Below are positions 27,919 to 37,672 of a DNA stretch of 64,000 bases, piece after piece. A program made the position numbers and the translations under genes. Below the pieces are notes generated by a model. The model made no database searches. It was not told where the DNA came from and saw only the letters and a list, made by a program, of their open reading frames with translations. Position 1 is the stretch's first letter. Each line of letters begins with the position of its first letter. Source of the stretch: Variovorax sp. PMC12. GTDB taxonomy: Bacteria; Pseudomonadota; Gammaproteobacteria; Burkholderiales; Burkholderiaceae_C. The stretch is from NCBI RefSeq assembly GCF_003019815.1, contig NZ_CP027773.1:1375001-1439000 (forward strand). The letters run 5' to 3'.

Positions 27919-29028
27919 ATGAGCCAGCAGGATTTCTCCAACTTCATCGGCACCCGCGCCGTCTCGCAACAGCACGCCTTCGACGTCGATGCGCTCTCCG
28001 CCTGGCTCGAGAAGAACCTCGACGGGTTCAAGGGCCCGCTGACGGTGGAGATGTTCAAGGGCGGCCAGTCGAACCCCACCTACAAGCTGGTCACGCCTTC
28101 GCAGAGCTACGTGATGCGCGCCAAGCCGGGCCCGGTCGCCAAGCTGCTGCCCTCGGCCCATGCGGTGGAGCGCGAGTTCAAGGTCATGAGCGGCCTGGCC
28201 GGCACCGACGTGCCGGTGCCGCGCATGTACTGCCTGTGCGAAGACGAAGCAATCATCGGCCGCGCCTTCTACGTGATGGAGTTCATGCAGGGCCGCGTGC
28301 TGTGGGACCAGTCGCTGCCCGGCATGAGCAATGCCGAGCGCGCGGCCCATTACGACGAGATGAACCGAGTGATCTCGGCGCTGCACACGGTGAAGTTCGC
28401 CGAGCGCGGGCTGGCCGACTACGGCAAGCCCGGCAACTATTTCGAGCGCCAGATCGGCCGCTGGAGCAAGCAGTACAAGGCCTCGACCGACGGTGCCGGC
28501 GAGCTCTCGCAGCCCATCGAGGCCATGGAGCGGCTGATCGACTGGCTGCCCGCCCACATGCCGGCGAGCGCTCGCGACGAAAGCAAGGTGTCGATCGTCC
28601 ACGGCGACTACCGCCTGGACAACGTGATGTTCCATGCCACCGAGCCGCGCATCATCGCGGTGCTCGACTGGGAGCTTTCCACGCTGGGCCATCCGCTGGC
28701 CGATTTCAGCTACCACTGCATGTCGTGGCACATGCCACCGAGCACGGGCCGCGGCATCGGCGGCGTGGATGTCGCCTCGCTGGGCATTCCCACCGAGAGC
28801 GAATACATCCGCCGTTATTGCGAACGCACACGCATCAGCACCCCGGAGGCGCTGGCGCCCGACTGGAACTTCTACCAGGCCTACAACCTGTTCCGCATGG
28901 CCGCGATCCTGCAAGGCATTGCCAAGCGGGTCGAGGCCGGCACCGCATCGAGCGAACAAGCCGTGGCCTCGGCCCGCGGCGCGCGCCCCATGGCCGAAAT
29001 GGCCTGGCAATTCGCCCAGAAGGCCTGA
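27919..29028 (+). CDS. APH-family phosphotransferase (ACAD10/11 kinase-domain or LvaA-like)
   Basis: A 369-residue kinase-like protein of the aminoglycoside phosphotransferase fold. The catalytic loop HGDYRLDN has Asp230 as base and Asn235 as metal ligand. The second metal motif VLDWELST (Asp250, Glu252) follows. The N-lobe motif GGQSNPTYKL near residue 48 is a nucleotide-binding loop, and MRAKPGPVAKLLPSAH is typical of the branch fused to acyl-CoA dehydrogenases in ACAD10/ACAD11. Such kinases phosphorylate 4-hydroxyacyl-CoA rather than drugs. It starts 17 bases after the regulator and precedes an ACAD-like gene by 31. Confidence 0.88.
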   Translation: MSQQDFSNFIGTRAVSQQHAFDVDALSAWLEKNLDGFKGPLTVEMFKGGQSNPTYKLVTPSQSYVMRAKPGPVAKLLPSAHAVEREFKVMSGLAGTDVPVPRMYCLCEDEAIIGRAFYVMEFMQGRVLWDQSLPGMSNAERAAHYDEMNRVISALHTVKFAERGLADYGKPGNYFERQIGRWSKQYKASTDGAGELSQPIEAMERLIDWLPAHMPASARDESKVSIVHGDYRLDNVMFHATEPRIIAVLDWELSTLGHPLADFSYHCMSWHMPPSTGRGIGGVDVASLGIPTESEYIRRYCERTRISTPEALAPDWNFYQAYNLFRMAAILQGIAKRVEAGTASSEQAVASARGARPMAEMAWQFAQKA

Positions 29029-29059
29029 CCGCCGCCCCCACACCCACCAGGAGACGAAG

Positions 29060-30331
29060 ATGGATTTCGAATACTCGGCCAAGACCAAAGACCTGCAGAA
29101 ACGCGTCAAGGCGTTCATGGACGAAAACATCTACCCGGCCGAAGCCGAGTACAGCGCCGAGCTGGCCGCCAACACGGCCGCGGGCAAGCGCTGGACGGCG
29201 CTGAAGACGGTCGAGAAGGTCAAGGAGAAGGCCAAGGCCCAGGGCCTGTGGAACCTGTTCCTGCCGGTCGACAGCGCTTCGGCCTCCGGTTACTCCGGCG
29301 CCGGCCTCACGAACCAGGAATACGCGCCGCTGGCCGAAATCATGGGCGCGGTGCCGTGGGCCAGCGAGGCCTTCAACTGCTCGGCGCCGGACACCGGCAA
29401 CATGGAGACCATCGCGCGCTACGGCTCGGAAGAAATCAAGGCTCGCTGGCTCAAGCCGCTGCTCGAAGGCCAGATCCGCTCCGCTTTCGCCATGACCGAG
29501 CCCGACGTCGCATCGAGCGACGCCACCAACATTTCCACGCGCATCGAGCGCCAGGGCGACGAGTACGTCATCAACGGCCACAAGTGGTGGATTTCCGGTG
29601 CCGCCGACCCGCGCTGCGCCGTGTTCATCACCATGGGCAAGAGCGACCCCGACGCACCCCGCCATTCGCAGCAGAGCATGGTCGTGGTGCCGGCCGACGC
29701 CAAGGGCATCCGCATCGTGCGCCCGCTGAACGTGATGGGCTACGACGACGCGCCCCACGGCCACGTCGAGATGTACTTCGAGAACGTGCGCGTGCCCGTG
29801 GGCAACATCCTGCTGGGCGAAGGCCGCGGCTTCGAAATTGCCCAGGGCCGCCTCGGCCCGGGACGCATCCACCACTGCATGCGCCTGATCGGCCTGGCCG
29901 AGCGCGCGCTCGAGCTGATGTGCAAGCGCGCCTCGTCGCGCGTGGCCTTCGGCAAGACCGTCGCCTCGCAGACCGTGACGCAGGAACGCATCGCCGAAGC
30001 GCGCTGCAAGATCGACATGGCCCGCCTGCTCACGCTCAAGGCCGCATGGCTGATGGACGTGGCCGGCAACAAGGTCGCGAAGAACGAGATCGCGATGATC
30101 AAGGTGGTGGCGCCGAGCATGGCCTGCCAGGTGATCGACTGGGCCATGCAGGTGCACGGCGGCGGCGGCATGTGCGACGACTTCCCGCTGGCCTACGCCT
30201 ACGCCGGTGCCCGCACGCTGCGCTTTGCCGACGGCCCGGACGAAGTGCACCGCAACGCGATCGCCAAGTGGGAACTGGGCAAGTACGCACCGAACAAGGC
30301 CGACGCCGAAATGCCGGTGACGCGCTTCTGA
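29060..30331 (+). CDS. Acyl-CoA dehydrogenase-like flavoprotein (ACAD11/LvaC-like)
   Basis: A 423-residue member of the acyl-CoA dehydrogenase family. FAD and substrate motifs are AFAMTEPDVASSDATN near residue 150, HKWWISGAADPRC near 175, ASRVAFGKTV-type segment near 293 and VHGGGGMCDDFPLAY near 370. The usual catalytic glutamates look absent: Asp391 (FADGPDEVHR) stands at the MCAD Glu376 position and Gly268 at the IVD-type site. This fits ACAD10/11 or LvaC-like proteins that act on phosphorylated 4-hydroxyacyl-CoA. It ends the cluster before a strong terminator. Confidence 0.88.
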   Translation: MDFEYSAKTKDLQKRVKAFMDENIYPAEAEYSAELAANTAAGKRWTALKTVEKVKEKAKAQGLWNLFLPVDSASASGYSGAGLTNQEYAPLAEIMGAVPWASEAFNCSAPDTGNMETIARYGSEEIKARWLKPLLEGQIRSAFAMTEPDVASSDATNISTRIERQGDEYVINGHKWWISGAADPRCAVFITMGKSDPDAPRHSQQSMVVVPADAKGIRIVRPLNVMGYDDAPHGHVEMYFENVRVPVGNILLGEGRGFEIAQGRLGPGRIHHCMRLIGLAERALELMCKRASSRVAFGKTVASQTVTQERIAEARCKIDMARLLTLKAAWLMDVAGNKVAKNEIAMIKVVAPSMACQVIDWAMQVHGGGGMCDDFPLAYAYAGARTLRFADGPDEVHRNAIAKWELGKYAPNKADAEMPVTRF

Positions 30332-30372
30332 ATCTGTCTCGCACCCTCTCCCTTGCGGGACAGGGTTGCGGC

Positions 30373-30414
30373 AAGGGCCGACGGCGATCGATTCGCCCCG
30401 GCCCTTTTTCTTTT
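30373..30414 (+). terminator. Terminator ending the acyl-CoA cluster
   Basis: AAGGGCC and GGCCCTT form a stem around an inner GGCGA/TCGCC hairpin, followed by TTTTTCTTTT. It lies 42 bases after the acyl-CoA dehydrogenase stop and just before the convergent GNAT gene end. Confidence 0.85.
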
Positions 30415-30904
30415 CAGAGCTTCTTCTGCAGGAACACCGCGTGCCCGAACTCCGGGTCGAGCTGGTAGCTCGCGAAGCCCTCGCGCTCGTAGGTGCGCAG
30501 TGCCGGCTTGTTGTTCGACAGCACTTCGAGCGTGAGCTTGCAGGCGCCGCGCCTGCGCGCCTCCTGCTCGACCCGAGCGAACATCTTTTGCGCAACGCCC
30601 TGGCCGCGGTGGCTGGGCAGCACGACCACGTCGTGCACATTCACCAGCGGCTTGCAGGCGAAGGTCGAGAAGCCCTCCAGGCAGTTGACGAGGCCCACGG
30701 GCTGACCGCCCTCGAAAGCGAGCACGCTGAAGGCCTGCGGACGCGCCGCCAGGGCCGCCGGAAGGTTCTGGCGCACCGCAGGGTCGAGAGGCACGCCGCC
30801 GCCGGCCGGCTCGCTTGCATAGGCGTCCAGGAGATCCACCACGGCCGCGGCCTGGGCCGCGTCACGGTAGTCGGCAAGAAAGACCTCGATCTGCGTGCCC
30901 GCCG

Positions 30905-30908
<4 letters not shown>
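30414..30908 (-). CDS. GNAT family N-acetyltransferase
   Basis: A 164-residue acetyltransferase. The acetyl-CoA-binding loop is VLPSHRGQGVAQKMF near residue 97, preceded by the strand NVHDVVV, and the C-terminal motif is NNKPALRTYEREGF near 137. The substrate is unknown. Its ATG overlaps the stop of glmM by four bases (ATGA), so it is probably the last gene of the ftsH-folP-glmM transcription unit. An acetylation role related to glucosamine-phosphate is tempting but not supported by specific residues. Confidence 0.85.
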
Positions 30909-32250
<1,342 letters not shown>

Positions 32251-32254
<4 letters not shown>

Positions 32255-33174
32255 GGTTGCTGTGTGCCTTGTTGTGTTTGTGTTGGCTCTTCCGCCCTCA
32301 TGGCGCGCCATACGGAGATGGCTGCCACCGTGTCGCGCACGTCGTGCACGCGCACCACGGCTGCGCCGCGGTCCACCGCCAGCACCGCCGCGGCGACGCT
32401 GGGCATGATGCGCCCGCTTGCCGCTTCGATGCCCGTGACGGCACCGATCGACGATTTGCGCGACCAGCCCAGGAGCAGCGGCAGGCCGCCTTCGAGCAGC
32501 TCGCGCTGCCGCGCCAGCAGCGCGAAATTCTGCGCCACTGTCTTGCCGAAGCCCACGCCGGGGTCCAACGTGATGCGCGAAGAGTCGACCTTCAGCGCGC
32601 GCAGCAGTTGCACCTGCGCCTGCAGGAACGACAGCACTTCGGGGATCACGTCGCCGCTCATCGGCACGGCCTGCATCGTCTGCGGATCGCGGTGCATGTG
32701 CATCAGGCAGATGCCGCAGGACGGATGCGCCGCCACGGCCTCGCGCGCGCCGGGTTGGCGCAGCGCCCAGATGTCGTTGACGATGTCGGCGCCCAGGTCG
32801 AGCACTGCGCGCATGACCTCGGGTTTGTAGGTATCGATCGACAGCGGTACGTTGAGCTTGACGGCCTCGCGCACCACCGGCAGCACGCGCGCCAGTTCGG
32901 CGTCGAGCGGCACTGCCGGGCTGCCGGGGCGGGTCGATTCGCCGCCGATGTCGAGGATGTCGGCGCCCTCTTTCAGCAGCTGCTCGCAGTGCCTGAGCGC
33001 GGCGCTGGTGGACGCATGCGCGCCGCCGTCGGAAAAGGAATCGGGCGTGACGTTGACGATGCCCATCACGCGCGGCTGCGACAGGTCGATGCGAAAGCGC
33101 GAGGTCTGCCAGACGGCAGCGCCACCATGAAAAACGGGGCCAGAGGCCCCGTCATCGCTTGAGATCAAGCCCAC
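32251..33174 (-). CDS. folP: Dihydropteroate synthase
   Basis: FolP joins 4-aminobenzoate to the pterin pyrophosphate in folate synthesis and is the sulfonamide target. Motifs are clear: MGIVNVTPDSFSDGG, DILDIGGESTRPGS, DIVNDIWAL, DPGVGFGKT and GWSRKSSIG. The start is uncertain. No ATG lies in frame close before the core; I give the GTG at 33174, one base after the ftsH stop, with TTG at 33168 as alternative. Either places a GC-rich hairpin inside the first codons. The stop overlaps glmM by four bases. Confidence 0.93.
33130..33152 (-). terminator. Terminator-like hairpin between ftsH and the folP core
   Basis: ACGGGGCC and GGCCCCGT form an eight-pair stem with a three-base loop, followed by TTTTTC on the minus strand. 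It looks like an intrinsic terminator or attenuator after ftsH, but the only in-frame folP start codons near the core lie upstream of it. Confidence 0.7.
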
Positions 33175-33175
33175 C

Positions 33176-35092
33176 TCAGGCCGCGGTGGGCGCCGGGTCG
33201 GGATTGACGGCCGGCGTGCCACCACTGCCACCGCTGCCCGAAGGCGGAATGCGCGGCGTCCAGTCCTTGGGCGGACGCGGAGCGCGGCCGGCCATGATGT
33301 CGTCGAGCTGTTCGCTGTCGATGGTTTCCCACTCGAGCAGCGCCTTGGCCATGGCGTGCATCTTGTCGCTATTCTCCTCGATCAGGCGGCGCGCCAGGGC
33401 GTACTGCTCGTCGATGATGCGGCGCACTTCCGAGTCGACCTTTTCCATGGTCTGCTCGCTCATGTTGGTCGTCTTAGTGACCGAGCGGCCCAGGAAAACT
33501 TCGCCCTCGTTCTCGGCATAGACCATCGGGCCCAGCGCGTCGGTCATGCCGTAGCGCGTGACCATGTCGCGGGCGATGGAAGTCGCGCGCTCGAAGTCGT
33601 TGCTTGCGCCGGTGGTCATCTGGTGCATGAACACTTCCTCGGCGATGCGGCCACCGAAAAGCATGCTGATCTGGTTGAGCATGTATTCGCGGTCGTAGCT
33701 GTAGCGGTCCTGCGACGGCAGGCTCATGGTCACGCCGAGGGCGCGGCCGCGCGGAATGATCGTGACCTTGTGGACCGGATCGCACTTGGGCAGCAGCTTG
33801 CCGATGAGGGCGTGGCCGGACTCGTGGTAGGCCGTGTTGCGGCGCTCTTCCTCGGGCATGACCATGCTCTTGCGCTCGGGGCCCATGAAGATCTTGTCCT
33901 TGGCCTTCTCGAAGTCCTGCATCTCGACCACGCGCGCATTGCGGCGGGCGGCCATCAGGGCGGCTTCGTTGCAGAGGTTGGCCAGGTCGGCGCCCGACAT
34001 GCCGGGGGTGCCGCGGGCGATGACGCTCGGATTCACGTCCTGGCCCAGCGGGACCTTGCGCATGTGCACGCCGAGGATCTGCTCACGGCCGCGGATGTCC
34101 GGAAGCGTGACGTACACCTGGCGGTCGAAACGGCCGGGGCGCAGCAGCGCGGCGTCCAGGATGTCCGGGCGGTTGGTGGCCGCCACCACGATCACGCCGA
34201 GGTTGGTTTCGAAGCCGTCCATCTCGACCAGCATCTGGTTGAGCGTCTGTTCGCGTTCGTCGTTGCCGCCGCCGAGGCCGGCGCCGCGCTGGCGGCCCAC
34301 CGCATCGATTTCGTCGATGAAGATGATGCAGGGCGCGTTCTTCTTGGCGTTCTCGAACATGTCGCGGACACGGGCAGCGCCCACGCCGACGAACATTTCG
34401 ACGAAGTCGGAGCCCGAGATCGAGAAGAACGGCACCTTGGCTTCCCCGGCGATCGACTTGGCCAGCAGGGTCTTGCCGGTGCCGGGAGGGCCCACGAGCA
34501 GCAGACCGCGGGGGATGCGGCCGCCGAGCTTCTGGAAGCGCTGCGGGTCTTTCAGGAAGTCGACGACTTCACGGACTTCTTCCTTGGCCTCGTCGCAGCC
34601 CGCGACGTCGGCGAAAGTGACCGTGTTGTTGTTCTCGTCCATCATGCGGGCCTTGCTCTTGCCGAAGCTGAACGCCCCGCCCTTGCCGCCGCCCTGCATC
34701 TGTCGCATGAAGTAGATCCACACGCCGATCAGCAGCAGCATCGGGCCCCAGCTGACCAGCAGCGTCATGAGCAGCGAGCTCTCTTCGCGCGGCTTGACGT
34801 CGAACTTGACGTTGTGGTCGATCAGGTCGCCCACGAGGCCGCGGTCGAGCACCGTGGCGGTCGTGCGGATCTTGCGATCGTCGTTGGTGACGGCGATGAT
34901 CTCGCCGCCGGCCGCGCCTTCGGGAATGACGGCGCTCTTGATTTGGTTATTCCGGACCTGGTCCAGAAACTCGGAGTAGCTGACTGCTCCCGAGCCGACG
35001 CCACCGCGGGTGTCGAACTGCTTGAACACAGTGAACAACACCATGGCAATGACGAGCCATACGGCAACTTTGGAAAACCACTGATTGTTCAA
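33176..35092 (-). CDS. ftsH: ATP-dependent zinc metalloprotease FtsH
   Basis: Inner-membrane AAA+ protease for quality control of membrane proteins and regulated turnover of LpxC and others. From a TTG start at 35092 with GGAG upstream it has 638 residues. Two membrane helices near residues 5-22 and 100-120 flank a periplasmic domain. Walker A GPPGTGKT, Walker B IIFIDEIDAVG and the second region of homology precede the zinc motif HESGH near 420. The tail is rich in Pro and Gly. The in-frame ATG at 35152 would add 20 basic residues before the first helix and is less likely. Confidence 0.97.
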   Translation of the reverse strand: MNNQWFSKVAVWLVIAMVLFTVFKQFDTRGGVGSGAVSYSEFLDQVRNNQIKSAVIPEGAAGGEIIAVTNDDRKIRTTATVLDRGLVGDLIDHNVKFDVKPREESSLLMTLLVSWGPMLLLIGVWIYFMRQMQGGGKGGAFSFGKSKARMMDENNNTVTFADVAGCDEAKEEVREVVDFLKDPQRFQKLGGRIPRGLLLVGPPGTGKTLLAKSIAGEAKVPFFSISGSDFVEMFVGVGAARVRDMFENAKKNAPCIIFIDEIDAVGRQRGAGLGGGNDEREQTLNQMLVEMDGFETNLGVIVVAATNRPDILDAALLRPGRFDRQVYVTLPDIRGREQILGVHMRKVPLGQDVNPSVIARGTPGMSGADLANLCNEAALMAARRNARVVEMQDFEKAKDKIFMGPERKSMVMPEEERRNTAYHESGHALIGKLLPKCDPVHKVTIIPRGRALGVTMSLPSQDRYSYDREYMLNQISMLFGGRIAEEVFMHQMTTGASNDFERATSIARDMVTRYGMTDALGPMVYAENEGEVFLGRSVTKTTNMSEQTMEKVDSEVRRIIDEQYALARRLIEENSDKMHAMAKALLEWETIDSEQLDDIMAGRAPRPPKDWTPRIPPSGSGGSGGTPAVNPDPAPTAA

Positions 35093-35259
35093 ACGAAGCT
35101 CCAGTCGAAAGCGCGTGACGGGAAAATGAAAATACGCGCTGTGGGTACGCAATTGCGCCCCATTTTAGGCTTTTCAAGCTGCGAAAAGCGGGCATTTCCC
35201 TAAAGCAGCCATAGCCTGACAGGGGTTTGCGCCCTGTACGGGCAATCGGCGGCAAGGTA

Positions 35260-35928
35260 TCAAGGCGTATCCGAGGCCTTCAGGCCCATTCCGACCAGGA
35301 AGGTCTCGGCCGATTTGTCGCGCGACGCCTTGGGCTTGAAGGGCTTCACGATGCGGAAATTGGCCTTGAAAAGCTTCACCAGGTCGTCGTAGCCGCTGCC
35401 GTGGAAGAGCTTGGCCACCAGAGCGCCTTCAGGCTTCAGGTGGTGCTGGGCGAAGTCGATTGCAAGCTCGATCAGGTGCGCCACGCGGGCGGCATCGGCC
35501 GAATGGATGCCCGACAGGTTGGGCGCCATGTCGGACACCACCAGATCGGCCTTGCGGCCGGCCAGCACGCCGAGCAGCTGTTGCAGCAACGCATCTTCGC
35601 GGAAGTCGCCCTGCAGGAAGGTCACCCCCTCGATGGGTTCCATCGGCAGGATGTCCAGGGAAATGATGGTGCCGTTGAGTTCGCCGGCCGCGGCGCCGTC
35701 CGGCGACATGCGCCGGCGCAGGTACTGGCTCCAGGCCCCGGGGGTGGAGCCGAGATCGACGACCAGCTGGCCCGGCTTGACGAGGCCGAGCGACTCGTCG
35801 ATTTCCTTGAGCTTGTAGGCGGCCCGCGCGCGATAACCCTCCTTGGTGGCGAGCTTCACGTAGGGGTCGTTGATATGGTCGTGAAGCCACGCTTTGTTGA
35901 CTTTTTTGCTTTTGGCTTTGGTGCTCAT
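35260..35928 (-). CDS. rlmE: 23S rRNA 2'-O-methyltransferase RlmE (FtsJ)
   Basis: RlmE methylates U2552 in the A-loop of 23S rRNA, a late step of 50S assembly. The 222-residue protein has the SAM motif VVDLGSTPGAWSQYL near residue 55, DILPMEPIEGV near 93, the catalytic VSDMAPNLSG near 130 and a KLFHG motif near 170, completing the K-D-K-E tetrad. The ATG at 35928 is chosen; an upstream extension runs opposite yhbY. It lies upstream of ftsH, the standard pairing, and divergent from yhbY 33 bases away. Confidence 0.95.
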   Translation of the reverse strand: MSTKAKSKKVNKAWLHDHINDPYVKLATKEGYRARAAYKLKEIDESLGLVKPGQLVVDLGSTPGAWSQYLRRRMSPDGAAAGELNGTIISLDILPMEPIEGVTFLQGDFREDALLQQLLGVLAGRKADLVVSDMAPNLSGIHSADAARVAHLIELAIDFAQHHLKPEGALVAKLFHGSGYDDLVKLFKANFRIVKPFKPKASRDKSAETFLVGMGLKASDTP

Positions 35929-35961
35929 GGGGGTCTTCGTGTACGCGTCGATAATACGGGG

Positions 35962-36441
35962 ATGCCCGCCATTCAACTTACCCCTGCCGAGCGCAAGGTG
36001 CACCGCGCCGAAGCTCACCACCTGGATCCGATCGTCATGGTCGGTGGAGACGGGCTCACCCCTGCCGTAAAAAAAGAAGCCGATGCGGCGCTCAAGGCCC
36101 ATGGCCTGATCAAGATCCGCGTCTTCTCCGACGACCGCCTCGCCCGCGACGCCATGCTGCGCGAACTGGCTGAAGAGCTCGACGCCGCCCCCATCCAGCA
36201 CATCGGCAAGCTGCTGGTGCTGTGGCGCCCGAAGCCCGAAAAAGAGCGCGTGATCGACGAAGACCGCATGCCCGGCCCGCGCGACGTGAAGATCGTCAAG
36301 TACAGCAAGCGCGGCGGCCAGCGCCCTGAAATCAAGACGCTGCGCGTGCTCGGCAACCAGCGCCTCACCCCCGGCGGCACCATCAAGCGCGCCAAGGCCA
36401 AGCGGCCGCTGTCGGCCAAGAAGCGCAACCAGTCGGACTGA
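35962..36441 (+). CDS. yhbY: YhbY family (CRM domain) RNA-binding protein
   Basis: A 159-residue protein with an N-terminal CRM domain (residues 1-95), the fold of YhbY and plant CRS1, which associates with pre-50S ribosomal particles. Recognisable parts are TPAERKVHRAEAHHLDPIVMVG, the GLT motif and the IKIRV strand. The C-terminal 60 residues are strongly basic (SKRGGQRPEIKT and KRAKAKRPLSAKKRNQ), an extension absent from the E. coli protein (97 aa) that probably adds RNA affinity. It is divergent from rlmE, another 50S assembly factor. Confidence 0.88.
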   Translation: MPAIQLTPAERKVHRAEAHHLDPIVMVGGDGLTPAVKKEADAALKAHGLIKIRVFSDDRLARDAMLRELAEELDAAPIQHIGKLLVLWRPKPEKERVIDEDRMPGPRDVKIVKYSKRGGQRPEIKTLRVLGNQRLTPGGTIKRAKAKRPLSAKKRNQSD

Positions 36442-36446
36442 GGCCG

Positions 36447-37202
36447 GTGGCAGCGCAGGGCGCCCAGCGCCATATCCTCTGCATGAAGTGGGGCACGAAA
36501 TACGGCCCCGAATACGTCAACCGGCTCTACGCGATGGTGCGCCGCAACCTCAGCGGCGACTTCAAGTTCGTGTGCCTGACGGACGACGGCAACGGCATTC
36601 GCCCGGAGGTGACGTGCCTGCCGATTCCGCAGCTGAACCTGAACCTGGCCCCCGGTCAACGCGACGGAGGCTGGAAGAAGCTCACCACGTTTGAAAAAGA
36701 CCTGTACGGCCTGCGCGGCACCGCCCTCTTCCTCGACCTCGACGTGGTCGTCGTGGGCAGCCTCGACGCCTTTTTCGAGCGGCCCGGCGAGTTCCTGATC
36801 ATTCACGACTACCCACGCCCCTGGCGGCGGGAGCGCATCACCGGGAACTCATCGGTCTACCGCTTCGAGATCGGCGCCCATGCCGACATCCTGGCCTACC
36901 TGCGCGCCAACCTGGACAAGGTACAGGCGCAGTATCGCAACGAGCAGGCCTACCTGTCGGACATGCTCCACAAGCAAGGCAAGCTGGCCTACTGGCCCGC
37001 CGAATGGTGCCCGAGCTTCAAGTACCACGGCATCCCGACCTGGCCGACCAACTACTGGGAAGAGCCCTTCGTGCCCGAGGGCGCACGCGTCATGGTGTTC
37101 CATGGCGAATGCAACCCCCCGGACGCGCTGGCAGGCCGCCGCAACCGCGCCTTCCGGTTCATCCGGCCGGCAAGCTGGGTTGCGAAATACTGGAAAGAGT
37201 GA
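36447..37202 (+). CDS. Glycosyltransferase-like protein, GT-A fold
   Basis: A 251-residue protein resembling nucleotide-diphospho-sugar transferases. The start KWGTKYGPEYVNRLYAMVRRN and the motif LFLDLDVVVVGSLD near residue 95, containing a DxD-type metal site, support a GT-A fold. A later YLSDML segment and the C-terminal FHGECNP motif are also typical. No signal peptide or membrane helix. A GTG at 36447 is used; the ATG at 36483 is a reasonable alternative. The acceptor is unknown; it could modify lipopolysaccharide or another envelope glycan. It follows yhbY by five bases. Confidence 0.7.
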   Translation: MAAQGAQRHILCMKWGTKYGPEYVNRLYAMVRRNLSGDFKFVCLTDDGNGIRPEVTCLPIPQLNLNLAPGQRDGGWKKLTTFEKDLYGLRGTALFLDLDVVVVGSLDAFFERPGEFLIIHDYPRPWRRERITGNSSVYRFEIGAHADILAYLRANLDKVQAQYRNEQAYLSDMLHKQGKLAYWPAEWCPSFKYHGIPTWPTNYWEEPFVPEGARVMVFHGECNPPDALAGRRNRAFRFIRPASWVAKYWKE

Positions 37203-37241
37203 GGGATTGCGGAAGCGGCCCTGCCGCCTCCGCGCCGCAAA

Positions 37242-37658
37242 TCAGTCCGGCTTGCGCTTGCCCATGCGCCACAGCAGCGCACCGGCACACACCCACTGCA
37301 CCAGGTACATGCCGCTGCCGACGGCGTGCCACAGCTTGAGGTTGTCGCGCGCCACGATGCGCGGCGCCACGGCGTACTGCTGAAGCAGCGCCAGCAGCAG
37401 CGCCCCGAGAATCAGGAAAATCGCCGTCAGCGCGGGACCGTCCATGCGGTCGTCGGCCTTGGCGCGAAAGTGGATCAGCAGGATCAGCCCGCAGCCAACG
37501 GCAATCCAGCTCTGCGCCTCGAACAGCTGCGCCGCGAAGTTGCCCGCCACCGACGGATTGCCGAGCCTGGCGAACAGCATTGGAACCACCAGGAAACCGA
37601 TCGTGGTGAGGCTGCCCCACCAGAAGGCGGCCAGCATCAGCGCAACGCGGTCTTTCAT
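37242..37658 (-). CDS. DUF4149 family membrane protein
   Basis: A 138-residue integral membrane protein with four hydrophobic segments, near residues 5-25, 50-65, 75-95 and 115-132. The motif FWWGSLTTIGFLVVPMLF at the N-terminus and NLKLWHAVGSGMYL near residue 105 match DUF4149 (TMEM205-like) proteins, whose function is unknown. The gene follows greA on the same strand with a 14-base gap, an arrangement I recall in related genomes. No catalytic residues are evident; a role in membrane homeostasis would be a guess. Confidence 0.82.
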   Translation of the reverse strand: MKDRVALMLAAFWWGSLTTIGFLVVPMLFARLGNPSVAGNFAAQLFEAQSWIAVGCGLILLIHFRAKADDRMDGPALTAIFLILGALLLALLQQYAVAPRIVARDNLKLWHAVGSGMYLVQWVCAGALLWRMGKRKPD

Positions 37659-37672
37659 GGCTCGAAGAAGAA

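Noticed and set aside
27919..29028. Aminoglycoside resistance phosphotransferase
   Set aside because: The fold matches, but the neighbourhood is CoA catabolism and sequence style is that of the ACAD-linked kinase branch.
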